In this document: positions 12,072 to 25,500 of the stretch, in pieces
Numbering within the stretch: position 1 is the first letter of the stretch
Layout: each line of letters starts with the position of its first letter
Assembly: GCA_000328365.1 (NCBI GenBank)
Contig: KB312450.1
Location: forward strand, 230,897-294,896
Length of the DNA stretch: 64,000 bases
Origin: Capitella teleta
Lineage: Eukaryota > Annelida > Polychaeta > Capitellidae
Reading direction: 5' to 3'
Program-made: the position numbers and the translations under genes
The notes under the pieces: model-generated
Database searches by the model: none
What the model was told of the DNA's origin: nothing
Seen by the model: only the letters and a program-made list of their open reading frames with translations

Positions 12072-15000
12072 ATGAGCGAAGATTCGAAGCCCGCATTGAA
12101 AATGAAAATCAAGCGCAAAAACGTATCTGCCACGAAAACGACATCAGCTGAAGTTAAACACGAAATTATCAAAGATTCTGATGGTCAAGCCGACCCCGCG
12201 ATGACATCATCATCGGACACAGCCCTTGACCGCCTGAAACAGGCCCTGGAGAAAGACCGGTCATCTAAAGTGACCAAGAATAGCCCATCGATAAAACACA
12301 AAGACCGAAAGAAAGATTTGACCTCGAGTAGCACAAGTTCACCGGATGGTCTGACCCTGCATATCAAACGCGAGCCGGTGGGAGATCCGTATGAATTTAA
12401 CTCGAAAGTGGAGGACGGCCCCGTTACCGTGACCAAGAAGATTAAAACCGAAAAGGTTGGTTGCTCTTCTCTTCGGGATCGGATTCTATAACACGCTACA
12501 GCATATAATTATCACGAACTTCGTGTGTCTGTTTGTGGGTATTGATAGCGCGAGGTTCTACTGTATTGGCTTAATGTTAAGGGTCATAAACATGATATTG
12601 ATCGCTCTTAAAGCTTCCAGGTTTATTGATAATTGGTTTAGTGGTGTTTCACAATGGTTGTGCTTTCACTGTATAAAGAGAAACGATAAAAAAAAAAAAA
12701 AAAAAGAGCATTTTCAGCTGAACTTTGCCCTAGCGCCAGCATTGGCTGTTGCATTGTTATAATAATTATGCAGCCATTACGCTGATATTATATGCTGGTA
12801 GCCTTTGTTGCTGCTTCAATATTTAAATGTTTAAAGGTTTTATTAATACGGGTTATTATTATGTTTGTTTAAACAATGCGCTCGTGATTGTGGGCTGTTG
12901 TACACGAATTGTACGTTCTTGACACTCATGATAGTTATCATTATTAAACTGTGCGTACACATTTTGTACGCGGTGTTTGTGGGCGGAGGATGCTGTGTAC
13001 ACTCTGCGGGTCAATGCGTATTGATCCCATTGCATTGAATATTGGATGCTCGTATTAATGCGTCTCCATTCGCTAGTAGCATTAAATAGCGTGTAATCTT
13101 ATTCCCTTGAAAAAGCTGACCTCGATTTATGACTTTTAAGGGCTGTAACAGATATTATTTCTACTAGGGCTGTGGCTGGAAAGAATGTGGCAATGAACTC
13201 ATGTTGACAAACCATTGAGGATGTCAACTTGACAACTGTGCGCGTTGTTACTAGTAAACACGACACGAGCAAGAGATATCGACTGGATTATTGATAGATT
13301 GATAGTGCCCGAATGATCATGGACTATTTTGACAGATGGCGATGCTAATAGCGTTCTGCCATGCGATTGAAACCATCGATTTACTACTGGGAAATGGTCG
13401 TAATCACGTGTAATTAATTGTTTATTTTGGAATTTTGGAATAATGTACTGCAAAAATCGATACCGCTGAGTATAATATATCATCTTGTTAACTGCTATTC
13501 TGGAGCTCCATCTAACCAGGATATTATGTTATTTCCAGGACACTGCTGATTCTACATGTTCGCCTGCCCCCATGCATACGTTATCGACATCGTGGGCCCG
13601 TAGGGATGTCGGAGTGGAAACGTCCAGTATTGGCGTCGTGACTGATCCGGATTGTCTCGGACCCTGTGAACCAGGATCTCACGTGGTCCTGGAGGGCATT
13701 GTCTGGAACGAAACACCCACCGGTAAGAATCAGGATAATTCTACATAACCATTATAGTAACCGTCTTATAAAGTGACATATGACCACCATGTCTTGCTAA
13801 CCAGTGTCTCGTGTTACGCAAAACGACAACCGGCTGACGATGTTATGTAATTTATAGGCTTTGTTCATTGATGGTAAAGCGACGCGCCGGCAGTTGGCAA
13901 ATTGATCGCGCTTCTTTCAGGCACATGCATGGAAAACTCCTCTTAACACTCGCGATCCAATAAGCAGCCCTCGCTCTCTCTCTTCTATTTCTTTGTGAGA
14001 GGGTGAATCAATATCTGCAGCCCTCCAACCCCCCCCCCCTCCCTCCGGGATTGCTCTCCTTTGTATGGCGCCCCCTGGCGAGGGGCATAGGGTCGAAGTG
14101 ACACCCCAAACATGCCCCTGATTCACCTGTTTAACATGATGTCTAAATGCAGTGTCCAGTTACTGGTCAGGATTTCAAAATCTCTGCATTCCTTTTATAA
14201 TTGATCAGTGTGGATACACGTGGTGTCATTGTTGGGCAGGTCAGTCCTTGAATGCTGGTACGTTGCTTGACCAGTTAGGGAAGCATAACCAAACAAACAG
14301 CACTGGGCGCTCCCCATTTTGCTATATGCAGCCCCTCCCCTCCCCCGTCTAAGCTTTTATGCTTGCGCCGTGCTTGGAATTCGCAATGAGCTCTCTCATC
14401 ATCAGAGAAAGAGAAGTGGTGTTTGTCGGGGCAAATATTGCTGTGTTGACATCGCTGCACTTGGATCATTCAATCAATCTTTCAATACTTTCAGGTTTGC
14501 TCGTGGTGAACGTAACATGGCGTGGAAAGACTTACGTCGGAACCTTAATGGACGCCACTCGCCATGATTGGGCTCCTCCTAGGTAATTAAGCCTAATTAG
14601 CACTTGGTCCTCGTTAACACTCATGTGTTGCAGATTCAACGACGAGTCCACGCCGACCGAGCAGGACACAAAAACCCCGAAAGGAAGGGGCAAGCGAGGC
14701 CGTGGTGCGACTCCTGCCCCGGTTGGCGAGTCATGTACTGTTGGGGAAAGACGCCTGCGTAAAACGAGAGGCAGAATGGGTGCAAATAATCCCGCTGCGC
14801 ACCCCGCTTCCCCCGGGAAACCCGATTTGAAACGCAAAGCTAGGGAGGATGACATGGCCCAAGAAGTGCCAAAAGTGAAGCGAGGAAAGATTCTGGACGC
14901 TCCAGGCCCTGATGGCATGATCGTGTGCCCGGAAAACCTGTGCTGTAAGCGATACCGTCACGTCAATGGACTTCGTTACCACCTGACGCACTTCCACAAA

Positions 15001-17360
15001 CGCAATTTGATCTACGACGAGGAAGGCAACATGATCACAGAAGCCCCGGAGGAGTTTGTAAAGCCAGCGCCTGTCACTGATGAAGCTAAGTTCCGTAAAC
15101 GCAACGGATTGGACACCACGAGAGCCGACAGTCCGCGAAAGACCCCGGAAGTAATGGACACTTTGCCTCCTCCGAGTCCCAAGAAAGTAGATGAGGAGAG
15201 AAAACGCAAAGATCATGGTAAAAAGCTGGAAAAGAAGACGGCTGCCAGCGCAGTGCCCACTGGTTCTGCAGTCCCTAGTCCAACCACAAACTCACAAACT
15301 GTGCCTAACGAACCAGAAGGGAAGAAAACAAAAGCCAAAAAGGCCAAGCCTGTCACTGCACTCGCTTCAGTCACTACTCATCCACAAGTGTCTGTTAGCA
15401 ATGGGGATCAACTTCAACCCATTCAACCGAAGCCCACTGTTCTTGGGACCACGCCTGCAACCAGCGATCTCGTGGACTCACTGAAGCAGATGAAAGAAAC
15501 GAAAAGAGCAAAGAAGAAGAAGAAGGACAAGAAGAAGGATCACCATAAAACGGTCATCAAGGCGACTACCGTCTCCATTCCAACGCTGAACGATGGTGCC
15601 AAGCAGCAACCCCCTGAGCTTCATCGCCAGAACATGCAGCCTCCCCAGCTGGATAAGCAAAGACTCACTCCTCCTGATCTGCAGAAAGCCAATGGTCAGG
15701 CTGCGGAAGCCACCAACACACGGACTAACCGACCACCCAGCAGCCTCAGCTTGAACTCTGCGAGTGTGCCGTCCCGCCAAGATGAGGCAGACCATCACGA
15801 CAGTGATGATGTGCGCAGTCCTGCTTACTCTGACATCTCTGATGCCAACGATTCTGTGCCTGTGCTTGAAAATCAGTCGGAAGACAATAAAATAGCTGAG
15901 AAAGAAGCTGTAATTCCGCAAGAGACTCCAGAGCGACTTCAGGAGAAGTCAGTGGAACTTGCGAAGGGATCTCAGCCGTACGGTCTGTTTTCTGGTTCGT
16001 ACTATGGTCAGCCGCCTTACCTCACCCCTGCAGTCGCCCCTGATGCTCCCAAGGCTTCAACGCCTGGAGAGGAGAAGAATCGAAAGACGCCTTCGGATAA
16101 GCCTGCCACCACGCCAAAAGAGGCTGACAAAGCGAGGGGTCATTACTCTCCTGGCTATTTCATGGCTGGTGGAGGATTTCCTGAGAAGTTTCGTGATCAG
16201 TATATGCCTCCCGAGTTCAAAGCCCAGAAGGAAGCGTGGTTGCTTCGGCAGAAAGAGGCGGAACCTGTGGATATGTCGGCCAAGCCGATCAAGAAAGAGC
16301 AAGCCACTGATCTCAGTCTGAAAGACAAACAGAAGGAGAATAAACAAATCCTTCAGGAAAACCTGGACCTCAAATCACAAATGCCCCTGTCTTCACCAGT
16401 GGAAGATCCCAAGACCCTCCTAGAGAGGCAGAAGGATGAGCTTCAGTCATATTATGTCTACCAACAGCAACGTATGCTTGAGCAGCAGACACGCTTTCTA
16501 GGCAAACCCAAGAATCACAGTCCCGGGTTGCCGCACTCATCTTCGAAGCCTTCCCCAAAAGACTCACCCAAACCTCCATCAACGCCAACCTCTTCGAAGC
16601 CAAGAGGTTCATGGCATTCGGATGAGGATCCCAAGGATCGCGTTAAAAGTCAGGAACGGGCGAGACCAACACCCAGCCCAAAGGGAGCTGACGACAAGCG
16701 GCATGGCATCCCGTCGTCATCCTCTTCGGTACCTCATCCCTATGCACACTATTACCCGCACTACGCAAGTGCAGGGCAGCTTCCCTTTGACCCTGCAGCC
16801 CACCCTTCTCCCATCTTCCCGGCCGGTATGGTTCCATACGGCCCGAACTCACCCTACATGCACCCTTCTCAACTGCACTACCTCCCTGACGAAGAGAAAG
16901 AGCGTACAGCCGCCAAGGCAGAGGGAGGCAAAGCGCTTGACCTCCTGCAACAACGTGCTTCTCAACTGTATGGTAACATTTCACGCAATCATTCTCCAAG
17001 CGCCCCGCACAAGATTCACGAGCTGAAAGATGCGGCCAAGGAACGCACAGACAGTCCAGTTGCTAGCTCCAAAAGTCCTGCTCCTGAGAAAGAGCGGGTT
17101 CGTGAGGCAGCTCCTACATCTTCCTCGAAGGACGATAAATCCAGGTCGTCTTCCCCGCCCACTCAACGCCACCTGCACACACACCACCATACACACGTGG
17201 TCGGTCCGGCTTACCCCATCTATGGACATTATCCTTGTAAGTCGAAACCCCTCGACTAGTGAGACAAATGTTTCATTACTCCCTGTGTCTTTTTTCAGCT
17301 GTGATGGCATCTCCTCCAGGAGCTAGTCCTCCTTCACATACTTTCATCCAAAAGCCGTGA
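12072..17360 (+). CDS. ZNF609: ZNF608/ZNF609-type zinc-finger protein
   Basis: Five coding exons, all in phase: 12072-12455, 13539-13722, 14495-14582, 14634-17236 and 17299-17360, giving 1106 residues. Exons 2-3 encode the family block LGPCEPG...LEGIVWNE...[16 protein letters not shown]...TRHDWAPPR (about residues 160-219), which matches vertebrate ZNF608/609 closely. The single zinc finger is at residues 317-340, CPENLC...H-x4-H. Further family landmarks are [21 protein letters not shown] and [11 protein letters not shown]. The rest is low-complexity Lys/Pro/Ser-rich sequence. Family members are nuclear regulators; ZNF609 is reported to work with the cohesin loader NIPBL and Integrator. The acceptor for the start exon is at 11960, and an in-frame TGA at 11970-11972 supports the ATG at 12072. 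The conserved vertebrate N-terminus (SGDEWDIGVGN...) is not encoded in this window, so a longer isoform may exist. The single copy is taken as the ZNF608/609 ancestor. Confidence 0.93.
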
Positions 17361-19523
17361 CGTCATAACTGTGATTCCCTTTTATCATTTATGCAAAAGT
17401 GTGTGCATCTCATGAACAAAGAACAGTTTGCCTTTTGATGGCTATGTGCATGTTTACACTTCTCTCCTTTTTTTAATATTGTATGATGTGTGTGTATTGT
17501 GCGTGTATGTGAAACACAAGTGCTGTGTTGACAAACTTTATTATTTTTTTCTTCTCCCGAAGAGATCACTTATGAGTCATGTGTTCTAAGCTTTGAGGAG
17601 CTAGCTTGTGATTTTTCTTTTTCTGTTCTTTATTCTGGATTCAATGATTATACATATTTAAAATTTGACCAGCCATATTGGCTGTACGCAAAAAAAAAAA
17701 GTACCTTGGTTAATCTGGTCTTTTTATCTCGTCTGATATCCTCCTCACCCATATCGGCTTACATCGGAGTATCCCGCATGATGCACTCTTCAAGTGCTTA
17801 ATGCCATCATGCAGTGCTGAAGTAACTCAATCTTATCTGCTGTCAGACCCGCTTAATTACAAGTATGAACCAAAAAACCTGTACATTTTAATGGGTTGAA
17901 AAGCACAGAAGCAAAATATTGTGGTTGAATGCACTTGGCACAGGTGCTAGTCGGCTTCTTGATTGGGGAGCATTAAAGTTGTAACAGATTCGGGCTGTCA
18001 GGGTCGTAATTATAGCGCACGCGGTGCCGCCCGCCTTAATGTTATGGCTGACGAAGGCTGTTGCGGGAAAGATAGCGCTATCAAATTTCTGCATCTTTGT
18101 GGTACCCTAAAGAACAAGTGAATATACTAGTACATGCAGCATGTCTTTCTTTGATATTCCTAGCCTCGCGGCCTCACATTGCCTCAGTGGCAAGAAAATA
18201 TAACATCTGTTTTTCATCAAGACAGCACATCGCATGGCTTCGGGCCCGAACCGCCAACCGGTGAAATACTTAACGATGACAGTAACATCTGTCATTTGGG
18301 ATTTTTTTTTTTTTAGCTGCTTAAAAAGAGACGGATATCGAGATGATGCTAGTGGCTTGACTCTCACCGGAGAAACAGCGATCCGGTTATCCAGGCACGC
18401 CTCTTGCCCGCATAAATTATGCATATTTTAGGGGTCGTAAAAGATGCATCTGCCAGGAGATGGTGAGTTCGTGACATGCGCTGAATGGAGTGATATTCGC
18501 GGTTGTAAATAATGAAGTAATTAACTGAATTGCGTGTCAATGATTTTTAACGCGCCGTGCGGTGTACGTTGTGCATACAACTGCTTCAAGCAGCTCAGGG
18601 GTGTGCACGCACAATGTCAATATGCTTGGATTGTGTTTCAAGAGATACCACGGCGCGAAAGTCGGGCGTCTGTGCTCGCAAAAGCCGCCTATTCACCAAA
18701 TTAAGCCCCTCTTTCAAGCTAAATCATTGAAAAGGTCGTTTGAATCGATGCACTCAGGCATGCAAGGTGTTTTAGAAAGCCCTCTAGCACGCGGAGGTCT
18801 TCTCGCTCGCTTTTGTGATTTGACAAACTTGGTTACGATGCCGGAGGGAGTGATGCATAAAAAGAGAACAGCAGGAAGGAGTGGGGGTGTTTCCTCAGCT
18901 GTGACCAATCACAGAGCGAGAAATCAGTGAATTAAACCGAAATAATGACGATATCAAAAGTCGGTGTTCATTTTTATTGTCCACTCCCCCCCCCCTCTCA
19001 CTCAAAAGCCAAAACATTTTCCCCCATCTCGACGCAGCAATTAGCCTGCCTCATCAATTAGCGCAGAGCCGGCATCTCCCTCGACGGTTTGCCCCTCAAT
19101 CGAAGGCCGTTCCAACTTACAGCGCTGTCAGCCTGCTCGAGCCATGCGGTGTTGTACACATTATGTACAATATGGCGTACACTCAAGCGGTTTTTTTTTT
19201 CTTACAACCGAGTGCTGAGTTTTCATGGATTTTGCAGGCATGCACTCGTCTCATCTGCTATCAGAGGGCATTATCTCTCACAGATGTAGAATTGCCACCA
19301 CCTCATAAATATTCATGAACAGCATTTCATGAATGTTCACGAGATGCACTTTCAGCCCGGGGCGATGTTTTCGCACGGGGCGGGGCGTCAATCACCTTGG
19401 ACGAGTCGATTATGCTATTTAAAGGGGTGGTACCACTTAGACGATCCTATTATGTAGGGTGAGAGGGTCGCAAAGCAATTTCGAGAAACCAGTGGAAGCC
19501 CGCATACATGTCTTTTTCATATA
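17361..19523. other. Convergent intergenic DNA between ZNF608/609 and TRIP4
   Basis: This must hold the 3' UTR and end of the zinc-finger gene. No AATAAA is obvious; an ATTAAA lies at 17972-17977. No exon or RNA gene could be supported. The 105-122 codon frames here carry no recognisable domain. Near 19398-19431 is a sequence with a look-alike at 6032-6075 (see findings). Confidence 0.5.
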
Positions 19524-19529
19524 TTTATT
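19524..19529 (-). terminator. Polyadenylation signal of TRIP4
   Basis: AATAAA on the minus strand, 40 bp past the TRIP4 stop codon (19569-19571). It is the first such hexamer downstream, so a very short 3' UTR is predicted. Confidence 0.65.
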
Positions 19530-19568
19530 TGACTATAACAGAACAAAATTAATTTGAATTAAAGCGCG

Positions 19569-22500
19569 TCAGAGCTTCACATTCACGGATCGTATTCCTT
19601 TTTTGGCCGCTTGATGAATATTCCGATCGAGTTTATCTGCAAAGCCAAAAAAAAGGAGAAAGGAAATAACGTTAATCAGATAAGAATACATTGCGCAGGA
19701 ACAAAGGCCGTAAAACAAAAATGAGTGTTCCTCATCACACTCGGACGAAATCACTTGCGCTGCCTGATTTTCTTTCAACATTTTGTCAGCGTTCACGACC
19801 TTCAATGACCCGTATGACCCCGAGTTCAGAGTTCAGCCCGCATAGCGCGATAAATCAACGCACGCAAATTTCAATGCATTTGAAATAGTAAAGTCATCAT
19901 GCTATTAGCCATCATTCAAATAAATAAAAAAAAACCTTGCTCATGACAAATGCGATTCTCAGCACGGCTGTTTCATTTTTCCCCATCAAAATTAGAAATT
20001 CGCCGTCTGTGCATACGCAATAATTTCTATGTGATTCGAAGCGGGCATAAGCATATTGATCGAACACTTGTGATTATCGGTATAAACTGAACAAGCCTCA
20101 ATGATTAACATACAAGATGAACCACAAATAAAGCTAATCTATTGATAATTATACCGACCAGTAGATTAAAATACATCAAAAGAATTACAAAACGATTAAT
20201 TAAATATACGGATGGATTACGTGTACACTGTAAAATGCTATTATAATCCATTGTTGGCGAAACACATATTTGAGTTTCGTGCAACAGATGTTAATTTAAA
20301 TAAATTCTGTTTAGCCAACTCCAATCATTCATTTGCCAGACGGTTTAATAAATCTTTATAAAATTATTTTAATAATTTATTAATTCTAAACACGCGTGTT
20401 TCAACGCTTATGAGTGATGCTGAATAATTATGACTAATTACTTTAAGCGTTACCATGGTTGCACGGAATAGATATTGAAATTCAAAATATTCTATTCATA
20501 TTTCAAACGATATGTACTGGAATATACATCGATCACAAACAAACAAGCTTAGCGAGACGCCGAATTACCAGCACAGGCAGAACTAACGGAAATAGCAGAA
20601 ATCGGAACGTTATGATAAAGCGCTCCGATAGGCTCATAATGAAAATCATAACGCACTTTTCCTGGGCACTGAACGCATTGCCAACAATAGTGATTCTTTT
20701 CAAGATTTTGGTCAAATTCCTGAGCTACAATTCCGAGTGTTAGATTCCGATTTGGGTCTAGTTCTGCGGAGACAATGATCAAGATGACATTCAGAGAAAA
20801 TTATCCCTTCGAATGACGCTCGTTTTCATGAAAATCAAGGAATACATTTACAGTATCACATTTCAATGTCAATAACCTCTGACTCATCACTTAGCGAAAG
20901 ATCTTACATGTGCGGATATAACTGGCAGCAAATGACGAACGATTTGACCTTGCAACACCAGCAGCCACAAACATCGTGTGAAATTCAATTCCCCGGATCA
21001 TGGTCTTGAATAAGCCAAAGACCCCCTTCTACTTGTGCAACACTATTATTTACAGAGTTCTTATTAATTCATATAGACCGCATAAATTAATGCCTTCATC
21101 CTTCTTTTCAAGAGAAGGAAAGAGATTATTTGAAGGACTGAAAACCAGAAACAGGGTTTTCCTAGAAAGATACATATAAAATTGCTCTTTTGGTGCACAT
21201 CAACACTAGCGAGTGTTATACGGTGCCAAACACGTTTGGATCAATTAAATTCAAGATTTTCCAGCGGGGAATATGGAAAGCAAGAATTGCCGTCACAAGG
21301 AGGGTAAAAGGATCTCATAAAATCAACGCCAAAAATCTGTTTTCCTAAACACAGACAGTTGTGCACAGCACCTGGTGTGCAGTTAAAGAATTAAAATTCT
21401 CCATCGCAAAGTCTGAACCAATCAAGGTTTAAATAACTGAACTTCACAACCATTGATCTATGACTTAGGAAGCATTTCTGACCAACACTCACATATTTTA
21501 TGTCTTCCTTTGACGGGGAATTTCACAAGCAACTCATGGGGACTCGAACAAACAAACACAAAATCACTCGATGATTCACCATCGGGAAACTTGAAGAGAA
21601 AAACAGAAAAACAATGAAGTGAACGAATAAGAATAGAAATCTCAAACCTGTTGTCTATATTCATCTTGTGCAAAAACGCTCTGAACATCAACACATCCTA
21701 ACAAACAACCGGACGGATATTCACTGGGAAATGGAATGTCATCGCCTGTAAAAAAAATAAAATTATCAAAATAACTATCCAAAATTCAAAGTTCTAATTA
21801 CGCTTATAAAGAGTCCTGTACTGATCCTCAACCATCGCGATGTCTTCGTCAGCTGGAGTCTTTGCCGTGGCGGCTATCCATAAGCGACCTCTATGCGAAG
21901 AGTACCACGAACGACCTTCGTGTCTAGTTGAACAGAAAGTTTGAATCTTGAACGGAATTTGTTGCGGCTCACTTTTTGATACCCAGGATGAGGAGAGAGG
22001 CCCACGGTTGGTGCATGCTCATGCAGGATCCTTCGTCAGACATTTCTCGAAGTTCTCTGTCTTGGATTCTCATCTGTTTCTTTTTATCGTCCGAGAAATT
22101 TGACAGATTTGCATTTTTGTCGTTTTCTAGCGTTGTGCCATCTGATGGAATGAACTGAAAGGAGAATTTGAATAACGAAAAAGAAGAAAAAAGAAAGATT
22201 GCAAATTAACAACACACAATTATGCTGAGTTTGTTGTGTACATCTTTCTGAACGTTTTTATTTATTTTGGTATAATTTGGTTCGTATATAACCTGCAAAC
22301 TGGCATCATCAAGAGCACTTCGGCTGCCACAGCAGAATTTGTGTTTTTCTGCATTTTTTCATTGAGTATTTGTGTCATGTATACTCAAATTTGGTATCAG
22401 CTTTGTGAATTTGAGATGCATCATCTGGCGTGACCTTTCCTTGGAAATAATGCCTTAAAAATCAAAGATCTTCAAGGGAATCAAGTGTCGTCACGCCTGA

Positions 22501-25500
22501 TTGCCAGAAATCAACATTGATCGACTCACGACTTAAGGAAATTCACCAGCATGCAACTGATTGATGAGGCTACGTGGCCCAGTGAAATAATTAGTGAAAT
22601 AATTGCCTTCAAGAAGGCTGTGCCCCCACTTTGGAACAACTGTCATCAAACATGCGTGACTCAATTTTATCCAATGATGATTTTAAAAGAAAACTGAAAA
22701 CTTTTTTATCAATCTCAGCTTATTATTATGCGCCTGAAGAGACTATTTAAAAATAAATAAATAAAATAAAATCAGAATGCAGAATTAATTAGAATCAACC
22801 AATAAGAAGGAAGGATTAATTTGAAAGAAGCAATCATAAAAGGAGAGTGATTCTAAGCCAATCAGAACTTCCGAACTCACTTTTGGTGCGGATATTTCCA
22901 GACGTGTCAGAGAGGGGTTAACCAGATCAACAAAATCATCCTCACTGAACGTCGGAGCGGCATTTCCCTCATTCTTCTTCGCCCCAAAGTGCACTTGCTG
23001 AACGACCTCATCGTCTGCGTTGTACACATCAACCACAGCAACATCCTCCCGCACTTGACGCCCAGCAAAATCAAACGTGAACTTCTTGTCAAGTCGTGAC
23101 GCGTGTCGCACGGCTCGTAACTCATCTTCTCGTTTTTGCAGAGCGGCTTTCTCTGAATCACTCAGCCAAGCGTTGGAATCAGTGGTGAAATAATCGGACT
23201 CATCGTCCAGCACTTTGGTTCGCTTAGCACTGGAACAAACAGACATTTGCAATTGGTGGAATGCTCAATTTCAGCGTACCTGGTTTTATCAAAATTAAGC
23301 AGCTTCTCCTTGTGGGCAAGCGCTTTCTCTAAGCCGTCTTGCATGCGTAGGGCGGTGCTCTTCATCTGCCCACCACGGTTTATCAACGAGTTGCGCAATC
23401 GCTCGCTTTTCTTGGAGCCACGATTGAGCACTTCCTGTTCCTCTTTGCTGCATACCTGACGACAGAGACGGGTGAAAGACCTCAAGGAGGAGGAGGAGGC
23501 AAGGATCACTCACGAGTTGCCCACAAAAGAGGCAGGGGCCTGATCCTTCCTGGCCGCAGACGATCCGCCCGCATGATGTGCAGTTGTTGATCAGCGGGTG
23601 ACGATACGCCTGACATTCACACGCATGGCGTCCTGTGTGGAATATTGATGTACTGAATGATTGAGTGAATGAGGGGCTCACCAGGCAGGGTGGCTGACTT
23701 ATGTTCCCCTTCCTCATTGAACAATGGCACGAATTTCGTTTTAGCTTTCTGTGAATCGGGGGTTTTCTTTTCACTTACACCCTGATTTAAATGACAAATA
23801 AAAGTAAACATCAACTGAATATTCTGCCTTTTCTGACTCTACATTTTGCGTTGGAGTTTTGTCGTTCTGAGGGGGCGGAGCTTGTTTACGTTCCTTTTTA
23901 TTATTTTTCGATTTCCCGGAGATGTACGACTCCTCTTCATTTGACTTTTTGTAAACCTACGAGGGGAATCACCAGTGAATTATTTTTCTTCCAATAATCG
24001 TATGTCACATACCTGCACGTGGGCAGGAAGATTGGCGTGCGCTGGGGGGCGCCACCTCTTGATCAGTTCCTCAATAAATCTGCGATTTCTCGGCACGGAT
24101 GTATCCAGGAGCTCACCGAGATATTCCTTCAGTTCACTTGCACTCTCAATTGCAAGCATGTACCTTTAGAAAAAAAATTATATCTTCAGATCAAATAATA
24201 ATTGGGACAACAATGTTCCAAATTTAGCCCTTTAATTATGCTAGTGTTTAATAAAGAGTTCACAAAGTGCAGGACGCTTCTATGAATTGAAACTTCCATC
24301 ATTATTCAAATGAATTTTCTCAATCGATTCATAGTGTGCATCCAATGACCAATCAGTTTAAGCCATGGAATGACGCCAATCTTCCTGCTCACTTGCATGT
24401 GTGCAGGGAGATTGGCATGTAGGAGGGAGGTGATTAGTTCCTCAATATGTCTTATTGGCAATGACTATCGTCTTCATCCAATAATTCCGATTATCAACAG
24501 AAAGGTTGATTTGAGCAAGTTGAATATAATGGGTCTGCCTAAACACCTAACACTTTGCAAACCTTGCAAACCATGGGTCACATGACTGTGTGAACCAGAA
24601 TGACTTGTCGATCTAAGTCTCAAAGATATTCAACGTGTAGTCGGAGGTTTTGTACTTGAACAAGCTGGTTTGCGTGGCTTGTGAAATGTGCTTGTTTTAA
24701 GCGCTTAGACACACCAGATTTAATAAGGAAACCACTAGTGAATGAATGCCTCCAATTTGTCCAATTTTAGTCAACACGCCCAAATTGAAACCTGGTTGAC
24801 CGAACTCCAGTCATGTTTCAGTGTATAATATATAATACGGTGAATGTATCATACAATGTATAATATATAATACAAATAAAAATTACATTGGTGATCAGAA
24901 AACTCAAGATTCGGATAACAATCAAACAGTTAACGCAAAAGTAAGCGCAAAATACTCGAGCGATGAAAGTGAAACTGATGAATTTCAATTCGAAGAATCG
25001 ACGCAACGTACGGCGATTGTATATACATTAGCAAGCACGTGCGCACTGTCTGTATGGCAGAAAGGAGTAGGCCAGCGCACAGCGCCATATACAGCACTGC
25101 CTTGTACCGACTGCTGAATACTGCAGTACCTCTTCTCGCTTCGCTTTCTGTACTTTTGATATAATCTAAAAATAACAAGATTTTCTTTCAAAGAAAATCT
25201 TGTCTCCAGAGTCATGTCACAAAGAATCTTTGAAAGATTCTTTGTGACATGACTCTGGAGTCTGGGTTGTCACTATAATTATACGCTTTGTCTCAGCTTC
25301 TCAGTATGTCGATCACTCGATGAGTGCATACAAGAAGAAAGGTATGAAGGGAAGTGTGACAAATCACACATTAGTACATTACGCACGGGCGTGATGACTA
25401 TTAACGTACCACGGAAAAAGCCGGGCGTGGCGAGCAATTAGTGAATTACTTAAAGGGATGGGGAACTAAATTTTAAGTGATGTTCTATTGACTCATAGCA

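Noticed and set aside
14731-16999. Antisense frames of 80-161 codons across the large zinc-finger exon
   Set aside because: They are shadows of a strongly supported coding exon on the + strand and show no domain of their own.
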